Source: a bacterium (lineage in GTDB: Bacteria > Planctomycetota > Planctomycetia > Kolteriales > Kolteriaceae). From it: a stretch of 64,000 bases of DNA. Location of the stretch: NCBI GenBank assembly GCA_019753235.1, contig JAIELF010000015.1, forward strand, positions 41,425 through 105,424, written 5' to 3'. A model generated the notes under the pieces. It was not told the origin of the DNA. It worked only from the letters and a program-made list of their open reading frames with translations, and ran no database searches. The translations under genes and the position numbers were made by a program. This document shows positions 26,122-36,400 of the stretch, piece by piece. Each line of letters starts with the position of its first letter. The stretch's first letter is position 1.

Positions 26122-26601
26122 GTGAAGTCACGACGATCGATCGCTGTCCAGAGGCGGGGCTTTACCCTGGTCGAAATCTTGTTGGTCGTGGTCATCCTGG
26201 CGATGATAGCGGCATTCGCTGTGCCGAGTTTGCTGGGGACGCAAGAGCAAGCGCAGATTGACTTGGCCTCTTCATCGGTCAAGAATCTGGACCGCATGTT
26301 CAAGCTTTATCGACAAAGCAACAATGCGTACCCGAGTACCGAGCAAGGGTTGAAGGCACTGGTCGAGAAGCCCGAAGGAGAGCCGGTCCCGAAGAAATGG
26401 GTCGCTCTGCTCGAAGAGTTGGCTCCTGATCCTTGGGGACACGAGTTCAAATATGCCTTTCCCGGCGAGCACAACGGCGAGAAGAAACCCGACATCTGGT
26501 CGGTCGGTCCCGATGGTCAAGAAGGAACCGACGACGATATCGGCAACTGGGCCAAGGAGGGTGGCGACGACGAAGGGGAGTCGCCTGCCGAGTCTAAATA
26601 A
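26122..26601 (+). CDS. gspG: GspG, major pseudopilin
   Basis: Main subunit of the type II secretion pseudopilus. The type IV prepilin leader ends RRG before the mature FTLVEILLVVVILAMIAAF, with Glu at mature position 5. The C-terminal part has the GspG signature: YPSTEQGLKALVEKP, DPWGHEFKYAFPGEHNG and an Asp-rich calcium-binding loop (VGPDGQEGTDDDIGNW). The start is GTG 26122 with AAGGAG about 5 bases upstream; a nearby ATG is lacking. A short Glu/Gly tail follows the conserved region. Confidence 0.95.
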   Translation: MKSRRSIAVQRRGFTLVEILLVVVILAMIAAFAVPSLLGTQEQAQIDLASSSVKNLDRMFKLYRQSNNAYPSTEQGLKALVEKPEGEPVPKKWVALLEELAPDPWGHEFKYAFPGEHNGEKKPDIWSVGPDGQEGTDDDIGNWAKEGGDDEGESPAESK

Positions 26602-26689
26602 GGGATGAAGCATTTTCATCTCATCTCTACCTCGTGAAGTTCGGCTGCCGCGAGTGCTCTCTCGCGGCACGTTTCCTTTTCGGCCTTCG

Positions 26690-27373
26690 ATGTGCCGGCA
26701 TGGTTTGACGATTTTTGAACTCTTAATCGTGCTGGGCATCATCAGCATGGCCATGGCGATGGCTTGGCCGGCGCTCGAAGAAATGTTTCTCGGCCGACGA
26801 CTGACCGATGCGGGCACGATGCTCCGCAACACTCTTCGCGATGCTCGTCGACAGGCTCTCGACGATAGCATCACGTATCGCTTGGACTATTCTCCTTCCA
26901 CCAGCTTTTGCCGAATCGTTCCTGGGGACGATCCGTTCGAGGAAGAAGCATCTTTCGAAACAGCAGACCCCGCTTCCACCGACAAAAAAACCTTCGAACC
27001 GACTCGCGAAGAGATCGAACTTCCGGATGGTATCCGGGTCTTGGGCCAGGAAGAGTTTGACCAGGGGCCCGCGCGCGGCGATGAAGCGGGCGATCCTTCG
27101 GACACGACTCGATCGACCACAAAGAACGCCTCGCCAGAAGAGTCTTCGTCACGCGAGTGGGTTCCCTTGGTTGCCTTCTTTCCGGATGGTTCCGCGACAC
27201 CATCGCATATTCGATTGGTTACGATGGATCATCGATTGCTGGAACTGAAGGTGGAACCCTTGACCGGCGAGGTAATCATCGGCGAAATAGACCACTGGTT
27301 AAGTGACGAAGATCGCCGGGCGGAAGAGGAAGCCAATTCTCTGGGCCTGGAAAAGCAAGTGAGTTCGCCATGA
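26690..27373 (+). CDS. gspH: GspH-like minor pseudopilin
   Basis: Minor pseudopilin with a short leader MCRHG and mature N-terminus LTIFELLIVLGIISMAMAMA (Glu at position 5). ATG 26690 gives the typical five-residue leader; GTG 26654 in the same frame would give 17 residues, and neither has a clear ribosome-binding site. The globular part begins ALEEMFLGRRLTDAGTMLRNTLRDARRQAL, as in GspH/FimT proteins, and then carries a long acidic insert before GEVIIGEIDHWL. It overlaps gspI by 4 bases (ATGA). Confidence 0.88.
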   Translation: MCRHGLTIFELLIVLGIISMAMAMAWPALEEMFLGRRLTDAGTMLRNTLRDARRQALDDSITYRLDYSPSTSFCRIVPGDDPFEEEASFETADPASTDKKTFEPTREEIELPDGIRVLGQEEFDQGPARGDEAGDPSDTTRSTTKNASPEESSSREWVPLVAFFPDGSATPSHIRLVTMDHRLLELKVEPLTGEVIIGEIDHWLSDEDRRAEEEANSLGLEKQVSSP

Positions 27374-27879
27374 GACGTCGCGCGCCATCTCGTGGTTTCT
27401 CGCTGCTCGAAGCAATCATTGCCGTCGGCATTTTTGTCGCGTCGATGGCTTTCATTGGCCAACTGATGGATGTTGGGCTGCGACTGACCGATCTGGGCAA
27501 GGAGCAAACGCAGGCGGTCCTTCGGTGCGAATCGACCATGGAAGAGATCGTCGCGGGGATTCGGCCCATCAAGGCGGAGCTTCTTACCGGGGCGAAGGAT
27601 GATCCCGCCGACCCGCGGTGGAAACTTGCCGTCGAGCGAGAAGAGACCAACGTGCGAGGGCTCTGGCGGATCACGGTGCGGGTGGCGTTTCATGAGAATA
27701 AAGAGGCGTCGGCCGATGAGGAACCGAAGCTAACCGAATCGCTGACCCGTCTGGTGGTCGATCGAACACCTTCGGTCCAGCCTGAAGGACGACGTGGACA
27801 AGAGACGAGTGTTACCCTACCGTCACTGATGGGGCTCGAATCGCCGACGCCACGCGAAACGCGGGGAGGGGGCCGATGA
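27370..27879 (+). CDS. gspI: GspI-like minor pseudopilin
   Basis: Minor pseudopilin, expected to form the pseudopilus tip with GspJ and GspK. The leader MRRRAPSRG precedes FSLLEAIIAVGIFVASMAFIG with Glu5. A downstream segment (LRCESTMEEIVAGIRPIKAE) resembles the alpha/beta start of GspI domains. At 169 residues it is longer than the usual 120-130, through a basic, Gly/Arg-rich tail. It overlaps gspJ by 4 bases. Confidence 0.88.
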   Translation: MRRRAPSRGFSLLEAIIAVGIFVASMAFIGQLMDVGLRLTDLGKEQTQAVLRCESTMEEIVAGIRPIKAELLTGAKDDPADPRWKLAVEREETNVRGLWRITVRVAFHENKEASADEEPKLTESLTRLVVDRTPSVQPEGRRGQETSVTLPSLMGLESPTPRETRGGGR

Positions 27880-29111
27880 TGAGCCCGCTTTCCAAGCATC
27901 GCGCCTTCACGTTGGTCGAAATCATCGCGACGTTGGGGCTCACCCTGTTCATCATGGGGGCACTGTTTCAAGCCATATTGAACCAGTCGCGAACCAACGA
28001 AGTGGCTGGAGAAAGGCTCTCCGAGAGCCAGGTCGCGCGGTCGCTTCTTCACCGAATGGCGGAGGAACTTCGGCAAGTTCAACCTCCCATAGAGCGCAAC
28101 CCGTTCCCCATCCGGGCCAGGACTCTTCTGACGTACGGGGATCGCGACTGGAGCAATCGCTCTACCCAAGAGGAATCCAATAACACGCTCGGTCAGATGA
28201 GTGAGGGTGTTGAGCCTACCGATGGCGAGAAGCTTCCCGAAGTCGACGGCCCCGAGCGATGGGCTCTTCTGGGGACCGGCGATCGTCTTTTGTTTAACAC
28301 GCGAGCGACCGCGGATGTTCCTTCGCCGATCGATCGGTACCTAGCCGAGAAGGGAGAGGTGTCCCCGAGTGATGATTCGTCGCAAGAAGCGAAGCGGATC
28401 GCGGCCAGCCGTTGGAGTGATCTTCGTCAGGTCTATTACTTAGCACGTCCTTTACCCGAGGCACTCAAGGAGAAAGAGCCCACGGCCGAGCAAGAAGTCC
28501 CAGCCGTCGACGGTCAGCTGCCGACCAATCCCATCTTTGCCGGCGTGATTCGACAAGAGGTTCGCCTCGTCTTTTCGAACGCCGCTCATGAAGATTCATT
28601 CCATCAGCTCAAGGACCATCTCTTTGCGAAGGAGGATGATTCGTTTGAATTGCCAGAACTTCCCGAGCCGGAGACGGTCTCCCTCGAGAGTGAACAGGCC
28701 GTTCCACTGCCCGATCGAACTCAAACAGAAGTCCTTACCGAGCAGATTTCCGCCATTCGATTTCGCTACCACAACGGATCGCAGTGGCAAGCGAATTGGT
28801 CCGACCCACATCGCTTGCCGATCGCGATTGAGATTCATCTTTCCTTCGACCCGCGTGCGGCCGACCCCGAGTTTTTGACGGAATATCTCGAAGAGCATCC
28901 GCTCGGCAACGCTGCCGAGGAGAATACGAACTCCGCCAGTCCGGTTGCCGATGAAGAGGAACCTCTCTTTGCGTATCGTCTCGTTGTCGCGTTGCCGATG
29001 GCCGACCCGATCGCGCCGGCTGTCAACGATTCTTCGAGTCGCGAACAGCTTCCTGAATCGGTCGGTCCCGTGGGCGGCCCCGCAGGGCGTGATGGGGAGG
29101 AGGGGCGATGA
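27876..29111 (+). CDS. gspJ: GspJ-like minor pseudopilin (long form)
   Basis: Minor pseudopilin with N-terminus MMSPLSKHRA before FTLVEIIATLGLTLFIMGALF (Glu5 present). The residue at the cleavage site is Ala instead of the usual Gly. GspJ is normally about 200 residues; this one is 411, with long acidic, Glu/Pro-rich insertions. The GspJ-like strand pattern EQISAIRFRYHNGSQWQANW is followed by LPIAIEIHLSF. The stop overlaps the gspK start by 4 bases. The assignment rests on leader, length class and gene order. Confidence 0.85.
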   Translation: MMSPLSKHRAFTLVEIIATLGLTLFIMGALFQAILNQSRTNEVAGERLSESQVARSLLHRMAEELRQVQPPIERNPFPIRARTLLTYGDRDWSNRSTQEESNNTLGQMSEGVEPTDGEKLPEVDGPERWALLGTGDRLLFNTRATADVPSPIDRYLAEKGEVSPSDDSSQEAKRIAASRWSDLRQVYYLARPLPEALKEKEPTAEQEVPAVDGQLPTNPIFAGVIRQEVRLVFSNAAHEDSFHQLKDHLFAKEDDSFELPELPEPETVSLESEQAVPLPDRTQTEVLTEQISAIRFRYHNGSQWQANWSDPHRLPIAIEIHLSFDPRAADPEFLTEYLEEHPLGNAAEENTNSASPVADEEEPLFAYRLVVALPMADPIAPAVNDSSSREQLPESVGPVGGPAGRDGEEGR

Positions 29112-30754
29112 GGATTCCTCGTGGTCGCTCGAAGGAGACCGCATTCGTTCTGGTCGCAGTGCTGGTGGTGATTTCCATCCTGAGTTACTCCGCTTACGAG
29201 TTTGCTCATTGGATCGAGGTCGAAACCGAGACCGCGATGGTCCAAGGTCGGCAAACACAAACGCGTTACCTGGCCGAATCGGGCCAAGCCTTCATCGAAG
29301 CGATCGAACGACTCCGCCGACAAGGTCAGCAAGTTCCGCTGCTCGACAACAATTCCGATCTGTTTGACGGCATCGCCATCTCGCTGGAGGCGAAAGAAGC
29401 GGGGGATGAGTCTGTCGCCACGGCCGAGCCCGAGGGAAGAATGACGATTCGCTCGTCAATCCCGTCATCCGAATCGAGCAAGGGGTCGGGGCCGACATCG
29501 TCCACCGAGAATGTCCGATTTGGGACCGATTCGGAAGCGGCAAGAATTCACGTCAACGCCTGGTTCCTCCGAGATGCCAAATCACTTGAGTCGGCATTGT
29601 TAGCCCTGCCGGCAGCTACGAAAGAACGTGTGGCGGCGGTTCTCGATTGGCTGGACGCTGACGATGTTAAGCGGGAAGGGGGGGCCGAGCGTGAAGAGTA
29701 CGAGAAGCTCGAGCCGGCCATCGTCCCGCGAAATGGTTTGCTCGAATCGCTGGATGAGTTGCTTCTCGTTCAAGGGATGACGCCTGCTGTTTTCTTTGGT
29801 GAGGACGCCAATCGAAACGGTCTGCTGGATCCGGAGGAGAACGACGGCGAGCAGCAGCCCCCTATGGATGATGAGGATGGCGAACTCGATCCTGGTTGGA
29901 AGGATTTTTTGACGCTATGGTCTGTCGAGCCGAACGTCGATCGCAAGGGACTCCCGAAGATCAGGCTTCACGAACCTGATCTAGGGAAGCTGTATAGCCA
30001 GATCGAGCGAGAGTTTAGCACCGAGTGGGCCCAGTGGATCATCTCGGCTCGCGTGCTCGGGACCGCGGGGATGTTTCGCGAGCCAGTTTCACCAGAGGTG
30101 GTTCCACCGGAGATGGGTCCTTTTCGGTTTGGCTCCACGCTGGATCTGGTCGATGCACGCGTGGTGGGCATCTATCAAGGAAAGACAGTCGACAAGGAGT
30201 CGCCCCTCCGATCGAGCGAGGGAGATTTTCGCGAGCAACTCGAAAAGGTGATGGATCGATTGACGGTCGAATGGGAACCTCAGGTTCAAGGTCGGCTCGA
30301 TGTGACCAGTGCTCGGATGGAATCCCTTTCGTTATTGAAATCTTTGTCGGAAGAAGAACGAAAGAAGATCGTCGACAGTCGGCCGCCGATCGGCGTGCCC
30401 AGAAATTCGAGTGCGGAAACTTCTGCCAATGACGATCGGCAGCCGCGCGGAACGAATGCTTGGCTTCTCACGGGCGGAATTCTTCCGAAGGAGACGCTTC
30501 GCCTCATCGAGCGGGATATCTGCTCAACCAGTCACGTCATTCGATTCGAAACCGCGGGCAGAATGCTGGGGCAACGGCAAGGGCATCGCCTGGAGATTGT
30601 TCTGGATACCGGGGTGATGCCCCCGCGAGTTCGAAGTCGTTCGCGATTGGATCGATGGGGTTCGGTCAATTCCCTACAACAAGAGGACGAGTCGGGCCAG
30701 GCAAAGGAGTTGCCAACGCTCGGCGAAGAGGCGCTCGCCCCGGGTTCTTCGTGA
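29108..30754 (+). CDS. gspK: GspK-like pseudopilus tip protein
   Basis: Large minor pseudopilin capping the pseudopilus. The N-terminus RSKETAFVLVAVLVVISILSY is hydrophobic without Glu5, as is characteristic of GspK, and has Ala at the -1 position. RYLAESGQAFIEAI is the GspK-type start of the globular domain. Inside, AAVLDWLDAD and NGLLESLDELLLVQGMT resemble the helix-hairpin-helix-like GspK core. An EF-hand-like loop, DANRNGLLDPEE, with a second acidic loop probably binds calcium. Length 548, above the usual roughly 320. A 51-base gap separates it from the next gene. Confidence 0.88.
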   Translation: MRIPRGRSKETAFVLVAVLVVISILSYSAYEFAHWIEVETETAMVQGRQTQTRYLAESGQAFIEAIERLRRQGQQVPLLDNNSDLFDGIAISLEAKEAGDESVATAEPEGRMTIRSSIPSSESSKGSGPTSSTENVRFGTDSEAARIHVNAWFLRDAKSLESALLALPAATKERVAAVLDWLDADDVKREGGAEREEYEKLEPAIVPRNGLLESLDELLLVQGMTPAVFFGEDANRNGLLDPEENDGEQQPPMDDEDGELDPGWKDFLTLWSVEPNVDRKGLPKIRLHEPDLGKLYSQIEREFSTEWAQWIISARVLGTAGMFREPVSPEVVPPEMGPFRFGSTLDLVDARVVGIYQGKTVDKESPLRSSEGDFREQLEKVMDRLTVEWEPQVQGRLDVTSARMESLSLLKSLSEEERKKIVDSRPPIGVPRNSSAETSANDDRQPRGTNAWLLTGGILPKETLRLIERDICSTSHVIRFETAGRMLGQRQGHRLEIVLDTGVMPPRVRSRSRLDRWGSVNSLQQEDESGQAKELPTLGEEALAPGSS

Positions 30755-30805
30755 ACCGCCCGGGAGAAGGCTTCCACAGGCAGATGGGAACGGAGTGGTG
30801 ACTCG

Positions 30806-32365
30806 ATGTTGGCGATCGAGTGGACAAACAAACGCATTCGGATCGTCGAGGGGCAAGCCTCCGGCGAAACGATCAAGCTTTCCAATGCCTTTCTACTTGA
30901 TGTCCCCGATTCGATTGATGCCAGCGACCCCGACCGCGTCGGCGAATTCATCCGGGTCGAGCTCTCGCGCCGAAAGATCAAGGATCGACGGGCGACGGTT
31001 TGTATTGATCGTCGCAACGTCATTTTGAAGGTTGCGGAAGCGGGAAACGTCTCTGAAGCGGAACTTCCCACCGTCGTTCGCTTGCAAGCGCTTCGCGATT
31101 TAACTCTTCCTCCCGAAGAGACGATCGTCGACTACATGCGCGTGCTGGGGGACGAAAACGTTCAGGCGCAAGTGGTCGTCGCCGTCGTTCGCAATGAAAT
31201 TGTCACGGGATGCCAAACGCTGGCTAAGTCGGCCGGTCTTCGGCTGGAAGGGATTTGGCCTGCGTCGTTGGCGCACGTCCGGGCAGCGATCAGCGGCATC
31301 CCCACCATGATCACCCACGTGGGCGAAGAGCATTTTCTCGTCGTTCCCTACGGCGACTCGGTGGAACTCAGCTTACTGCGCGGAACGCGATTCTTAACCA
31401 GCGCGTCTCGGCCCGTCTCCCGGCCCGCCGCCGGCGCGGCCGAGAGCGATTCCTTTTTACAAGCTCTCAAACGATTGCAAGCCTCCCTGTCCGGTCAGTA
31501 CACCGATGTCAAGGTTCAGTCGGTCCTTGTTGCCGGCGAACCAGGCGACGAAGAGATGCGCCATGCCCTCACCGAGCAGTTCGGGGCCGAGGTGATTTAC
31601 TTCGATCCGATTCGCTCTTTTCCCGCGTCGGATATTCATCCCGACGACCGAGGCGCATTCGCGGGTGTCGTCGGTTCGCTCTTAGTTGCCACGCGACCGA
31701 CGGATGAAAAGATCAACTTTCTGCAGCCTAAACGGGCCAAGCCCAAAGCCGACTGGCGCCGGACGGCGGCGCTGGCGGGGCTGGTGCTGTTGATTGGTTT
31801 GGCTTTGGCCGGGTACAGGTATCGATCGGGAGAAGAGAAGATTCTCGATCAAGCAATCGCCGTCGCCAAAAAGAAGAAAGTCGATCGCGATCGCGAGGTC
31901 AAATCACTTAAGGTCGAGCGAGAGCAACTTGCCTTCTTGCAGAGTTGGCAATCACGCGATGTCAATTGGCTCAACACCATTCGTACGCTTTTGGTCGCGA
32001 TGCCCGAAGCGGACAAGCTATTCCTAACGCGGATGCAGATGCAGACCGGCTCGCCGACGGCCGAGGCGGTCGCGTCCGTTCAACTGGAAGGTTTTGCCGA
32101 CGATTCGAAAACCATCCTCAGCTTGAACTCGCGTCTCTCGGAGGATCTCGGTCTTTTGGTCACACCGGGAGCGATTCAGCCGGCCCCTCGTTTTGCTGGC
32201 TACAATTGGCGGTACTCGGCCAAGATCGGTGTGCCACGGGATTGGAAAGGGATGAAGAAGCTAGACGTTCCAGGTCGACTTCCCGCGCCGACTCCTCGGC
32301 ATTCGACTCAAGAGGATAATGCCGATACTTCTTCCGAGCCCTCGGCAAAAGGGGGCATGCCATGA
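30806..32365 (+). CDS. gspL: GspL / PilM-PilN-like inner-membrane assembly protein
   Basis: Predicted bitopic protein of 519 residues. Residues 1 to about 310 form an actin-like PilM/GspL cytoplasmic domain (MLAIEWTNKRIRIVEG, RATVCIDRRNVILKV, LRDLTLPPEETIVDY, VLVAGEPGD). A transmembrane helix follows (about 316-333, TAALAGLVLLIGLALAGY), then a coiled coil and a PilN/GspL-type ferredoxin-like periplasmic domain (VNWLNTIRTLLVAMPEADKLFL ... VQLEGFADDSKTI). GspL recruits GspE to the membrane. It overlaps the next gene by 4 bases. Confidence 0.85.
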   Translation: MLAIEWTNKRIRIVEGQASGETIKLSNAFLLDVPDSIDASDPDRVGEFIRVELSRRKIKDRRATVCIDRRNVILKVAEAGNVSEAELPTVVRLQALRDLTLPPEETIVDYMRVLGDENVQAQVVVAVVRNEIVTGCQTLAKSAGLRLEGIWPASLAHVRAAISGIPTMITHVGEEHFLVVPYGDSVELSLLRGTRFLTSASRPVSRPAAGAAESDSFLQALKRLQASLSGQYTDVKVQSVLVAGEPGDEEMRHALTEQFGAEVIYFDPIRSFPASDIHPDDRGAFAGVVGSLLVATRPTDEKINFLQPKRAKPKADWRRTAALAGLVLLIGLALAGYRYRSGEEKILDQAIAVAKKKKVDRDREVKSLKVEREQLAFLQSWQSRDVNWLNTIRTLLVAMPEADKLFLTRMQMQTGSPTAEAVASVQLEGFADDSKTILSLNSRLSEDLGLLVTPGAIQPAPRFAGYNWRYSAKIGVPRDWKGMKKLDVPGRLPAPTPRHSTQEDNADTSSEPSAKGGMP

Positions 32366-33327
32366 ACAATGAATCGCGTCCTTGGATCATGGCGGGCATC
32401 GGCGCGGCAGCGACATGTTTGGCCCTCTTTTTCACCTTCAACAAGTTCGTGACCGAACCGATCGCCGTGAAAAGAACTGCCAAACTGAAAGCAGAGAAGC
32501 TGGCCGACGAGGCTCTCGAACGTCAAAGTACCGCCCGTGTCGAAGCCGGCGAGCTCGACAGCGTGGCAAAATGGGCCCTGCCCGGCGACCCGCGAGTTGC
32601 CGTCGAAGAGTATCAGGCGTTCCTTATACAGACGCTGCAGTCGGCCGACATTCCCAATCCTACGGTGACAGCGGATACGGCTCGGCGGGTGGGGAAAAGT
32701 GGCGAGCTCCATGTGATCCCCTTTACAGTGACGGCCGAGACCGACATCTGGTCACTGACAAAGCTACTTCATGCCCTTTACCTAGCTCCTCGACTTCACC
32801 AGGTCTTGGATTTGAGCTTGACCCCTGTTGATCGGAAAGATATCGGGCCTGCACTACGAGTTTCTCTATCGCTGGAAGCTGTTTCGCTGGGGACGACGGG
32901 AGTTTCCTCTTCGGAGGATCTGGCCCCGTTTGATCCGCCGGTCGATATCGACCGGGAAGCGTACAGCAATGTGGTGGAGAAGAACGTTCTTTTTGCGACC
33001 GGGCCAGGATCGGCCGGCCTGCGGGCCAACGATCCCGAGCATGTGGTCCTGACGTTCATCGTACAGCAGGGGGCGAACCTCGAGGCCGATTTGTTTGATC
33101 GGGCTCAGAACGCTGCCCGCCGCGTTCGCGTTGGCGAAGAATTAACGATCGGTAGGGTACGAGCGGTTGTCGTGGACATGGGTCTTCGAGACATGGTCCT
33201 CAAAATCGACGGCAACTTGTACCTTTGGCAGAACGGCTCCACCTTTAGCTCCCGCACCTTGCTTAGTGCCGAAGAGGCTCTCGATCGAGAAGTCCGCAAC
33301 CGCAAGCGCATGCAGAACATGAACTGA
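32362..33327 (+). CDS. GspM/PilO-like protein with C-terminal GspC-HR-like domain
   Basis: 321 residues: N-terminal membrane helix (PWIMAGIGAAATCLALFFTF), a coiled region, and a PilO/GspM-like ferredoxin fold (EYQAFLIQTLQSADI ... LHVIPFTVTAETDIWSLTKLLHAL ... ALRVSLSLEAVSL). After residue 190 a second part begins NVVEKNVLFATGPG and continues VVLTFIVQQG ... RRVRVGEELTIGRVRAVVVDMG ... LKIDGNLYLWQNG. This matches the layout of GspC HR/PilP domains (N-x-F start, then short beta strands, a VG turn and an NG near the end). Since no gspC gene is present, it probably does both jobs. The GspM part is fairly sure; the HR part is inference. Confidence 0.75.
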   Translation: MNNESRPWIMAGIGAAATCLALFFTFNKFVTEPIAVKRTAKLKAEKLADEALERQSTARVEAGELDSVAKWALPGDPRVAVEEYQAFLIQTLQSADIPNPTVTADTARRVGKSGELHVIPFTVTAETDIWSLTKLLHALYLAPRLHQVLDLSLTPVDRKDIGPALRVSLSLEAVSLGTTGVSSSEDLAPFDPPVDIDREAYSNVVEKNVLFATGPGSAGLRANDPEHVVLTFIVQQGANLEADLFDRAQNAARRVRVGEELTIGRVRAVVVDMGLRDMVLKIDGNLYLWQNGSTFSSRTLLSAEEALDREVRNRKRMQNMN

Positions 33328-33469
33328 CGAATCGTTCCTCGGGGGAGGAGCGTCTCGGCAGACCAGCCTTCATCGGGTTGTCGACAAAATACGTCGGCGA
33401 CATGTTCGGGTGACACCAATTGGCTCGGTCGGCATTGCCCTGTCGGCAATCGAGTCTGGGGATGTGTCG

Positions 33470-36400
33470 ATGCGTCGAATTCGATCGGGAATTGTCCGCT
33501 GGCAGACGCTCGTCGGCTTATTGGCCGTCGGCGGTCTGGCTTGGATAGTGGCAAAAGATCCTCAACGGTCGGCATGGACGAGTGTCTCGCCTGATTCCGA
33601 CCCGGTTCGCTTGGTGCTCGGACCTCCCGCCTCGCAAGACGATGTTCCGATTCTGCCCGTCGATGTGCCGGTAATCGAACTCGGTTCTGAGAAGACTCCG
33701 CCTGCGAAACACGCGTTTACCGATTCGTCCATTCTCTTAGCGTCGGCAGCACAGCCTGTCGATGCACCACCTCCCGCCGAAGGGGTTTCGGAGCCTGCCG
33801 TCGAGCCGGCTCCGCTGGAAAAGAAGATCGTTTTCAGCTTCAGCAAGACCCCCTGGGATGTCGCACTCACCCGGTTTGCCGAGTTGGCCGACCTGCAACT
33901 CATTTTGCAGTTCAAGCCGCCCGGCACCTTCGACTACACCAGTTCCAAAGCGTACACGATTCCCGAGGCGCTCGACATTCTGAACGAAGTCTTGATCGCG
34001 CAGGGTTTCGTTGTCTTGCGAACCGATCGATTTCTCACGCTCGCGGCGCTCGACATGCCGTTGCCGATCAATCAAGTTCCCGTCGTGCAGGCAGAAGATC
34101 TCGCGAAGCGCGGCCGAAACGAGTTCGTCACCATTGTTCGTCGGTTGCAGTTCGCCGACCCCAACACGATCGAGCCCGAGATCAAGCGACTGCTGGGCCC
34201 GCACGGCCTGTTTCAAGGCGTCCCCGCGCTCAAGATGATCCGGATCACCGATCAAGTCTCGCGTATGGTGGAAACGCTGCCTCTGGTGGAAGAGCTCGAC
34301 AAAGCGGCTCAGCCCAAAGCACCGCCTGTGGCACCAGTTCCTCCTCCTAAGACTCGAAAAACGTACGCACTGGCAAATCTTCCTCCCGAGCGAGCGATCG
34401 CGATGGCCAAGTCGATCCTCTCCGTATCGGGAACGATGGAGCCAGGTCCCGATGGCAAAAGCGTCATCGCCGTACTGACGGATGCCGAGCATCTGCTGCT
34501 GGAACCTTTCTGGAAGGAATTCGATGGATCGTCGGCCACAAACGACGGCCCCGTCGAGAAATCGTTTTCGTTAAAGGATGCCCGGTCCGAGAGTGTGGTG
34601 GCGATGCTGAAGGGTCTCTACGACGAGAAAGAGTCGAAGGTTTCGATTGCGGGGGATGAGGGTTCGGGAGTGGTCGTGGTGAAAGGCCCCGGGTTGATCG
34701 TCGAAGAGATTTCCAAGCTCGTCGAAAAGCTGGAGGTTCAAGCGAAAGAGAATGCTCCGGTTCAGACCGTCTATCGCGTCAGCAGCGATGCCAAATCGCT
34801 GGCCACGCAGTTGCAAGGAGCCTATCCCGCGAAGAACTATCCCGGCACCAGCATCACGCTTTCCGATGATGGTCGATCGATTCTGGTAGTGGCGACCCCC
34901 ACGGTGCAGGCTCGTGTGAAAGAGGCTATAGGGCAGCTCGGTACGATTCAAAACGGACAGGCCGCCGAGAAATCGGAAGTCGTGCAGTTAAAGCATGCCT
35001 CGGCCGAGAAACTCGCGGTCACGCTGGCCAATGTCTTTCCGCCGGCGACGACGCATGCTTCCTTCGGGGCCGAGAGTGCTACCAACACCATTGTCATTCA
35101 CGCGCCCGCCGACGTGATCGAATCGATCACGCAAGTCGTCAAGGGGCTCGACATCGAGCCCGCGCTGATGGGATTGCGAGATAAGGCAGAGGAGATTTTC
35201 GAACCCAAAAATGAGAAGGCGGCCACGCTCATCAAGAGTGCCGAGAGCCTTTATCCGACATCGACCAATGTCGTTCTTGCCCTGGCCGGGCGTGGCGAGA
35301 AAATCATCGTCAGTGCGCCGACGTCTCTGTTGCCAAAAGTGAAGGGGACACTCGAACTGCTCGATAAGGCTGCCGAGCCCACCGTCGCATTGACCGAGCG
35401 AGTCTATTCGCTTCGCCATTCGACGGTTGCCGAGATGGTGCAGACGCTGTCGATTCTCTTTCCACCGACCGACTACAAACTGAAGCTGGTTCCCGATGCA
35501 CGGAAAGGTCGGCTCTTCGTCATGACTGCCGACCCCGCGATCCATGAACGTGTGGCCGAGATGATTAACCAACTCGACGTTCCTTCGAAGGATTCAGAGT
35601 CGGTGGAAATCTATGTCGCGAAAAACATCCCGGTGGCACCCTTGGTCGCATCCTTGGTGAAAGTCTTCGGCAGCGACGCCAGCAAGCCGACCTTTGAAGT
35701 TCAACCGGACGGCAAGGGGATCGTCATTCGGGCGACGCAAGAGCTTCAAACTCGCGTGGCCGATCTTTTGGCAAAGCTCGACGTCGCTCCCAGCGATCCT
35801 GATTCTGTCCCGACCGAAGAGCTCTACAAGGTGAAGTTTGGCAAGGCGGCGGATCTCGCGTTGGCCCTCGAAAAGCTTTATCCGCCGACCACCTCAGGAG
35901 TCAAAATCGCCACGGAAGTCGGCAGCAACGTCCTCATCATCACGGCTCCCAAAGAAACGCAGAGCCGAATTCAATCGCTGCTCGAGAAGATCGATGTGCC
36001 CGGCGACGCACAGATGAAGATCGAAATCTACTCGCCGCAAGTGGTGACGCCTCTCGCGATTGGCACGCTTCTTTCCTCGATCAAATTGGATGGTGTCGGC
36101 ACCGTGGTTCAGAGTGCCGACGGCAAGAAGTTGATCGTCTCGGCCAGTGCGCGCGGACATGAGCGATTAAAGTCGCTGGTCGAAAAGCTCGACGCGCAAG
36201 ATCAAGATTCCGAGCCTGTTCGCAAGACTTATGTTCTGGAGAACGCGACCGCCGCGTCCATGACGAGTATGCTTCAGCCCCTTTTTCCTCCCTCCGGTCA
36301 GTCAGCCGCGACGATCGTGGCGGACCCCTCGGGCAAACAGCTCATCGTTCAAACGAATGAGAAGACGCATCAAGCGATCGCGGATCTGATCAAACAAGCC

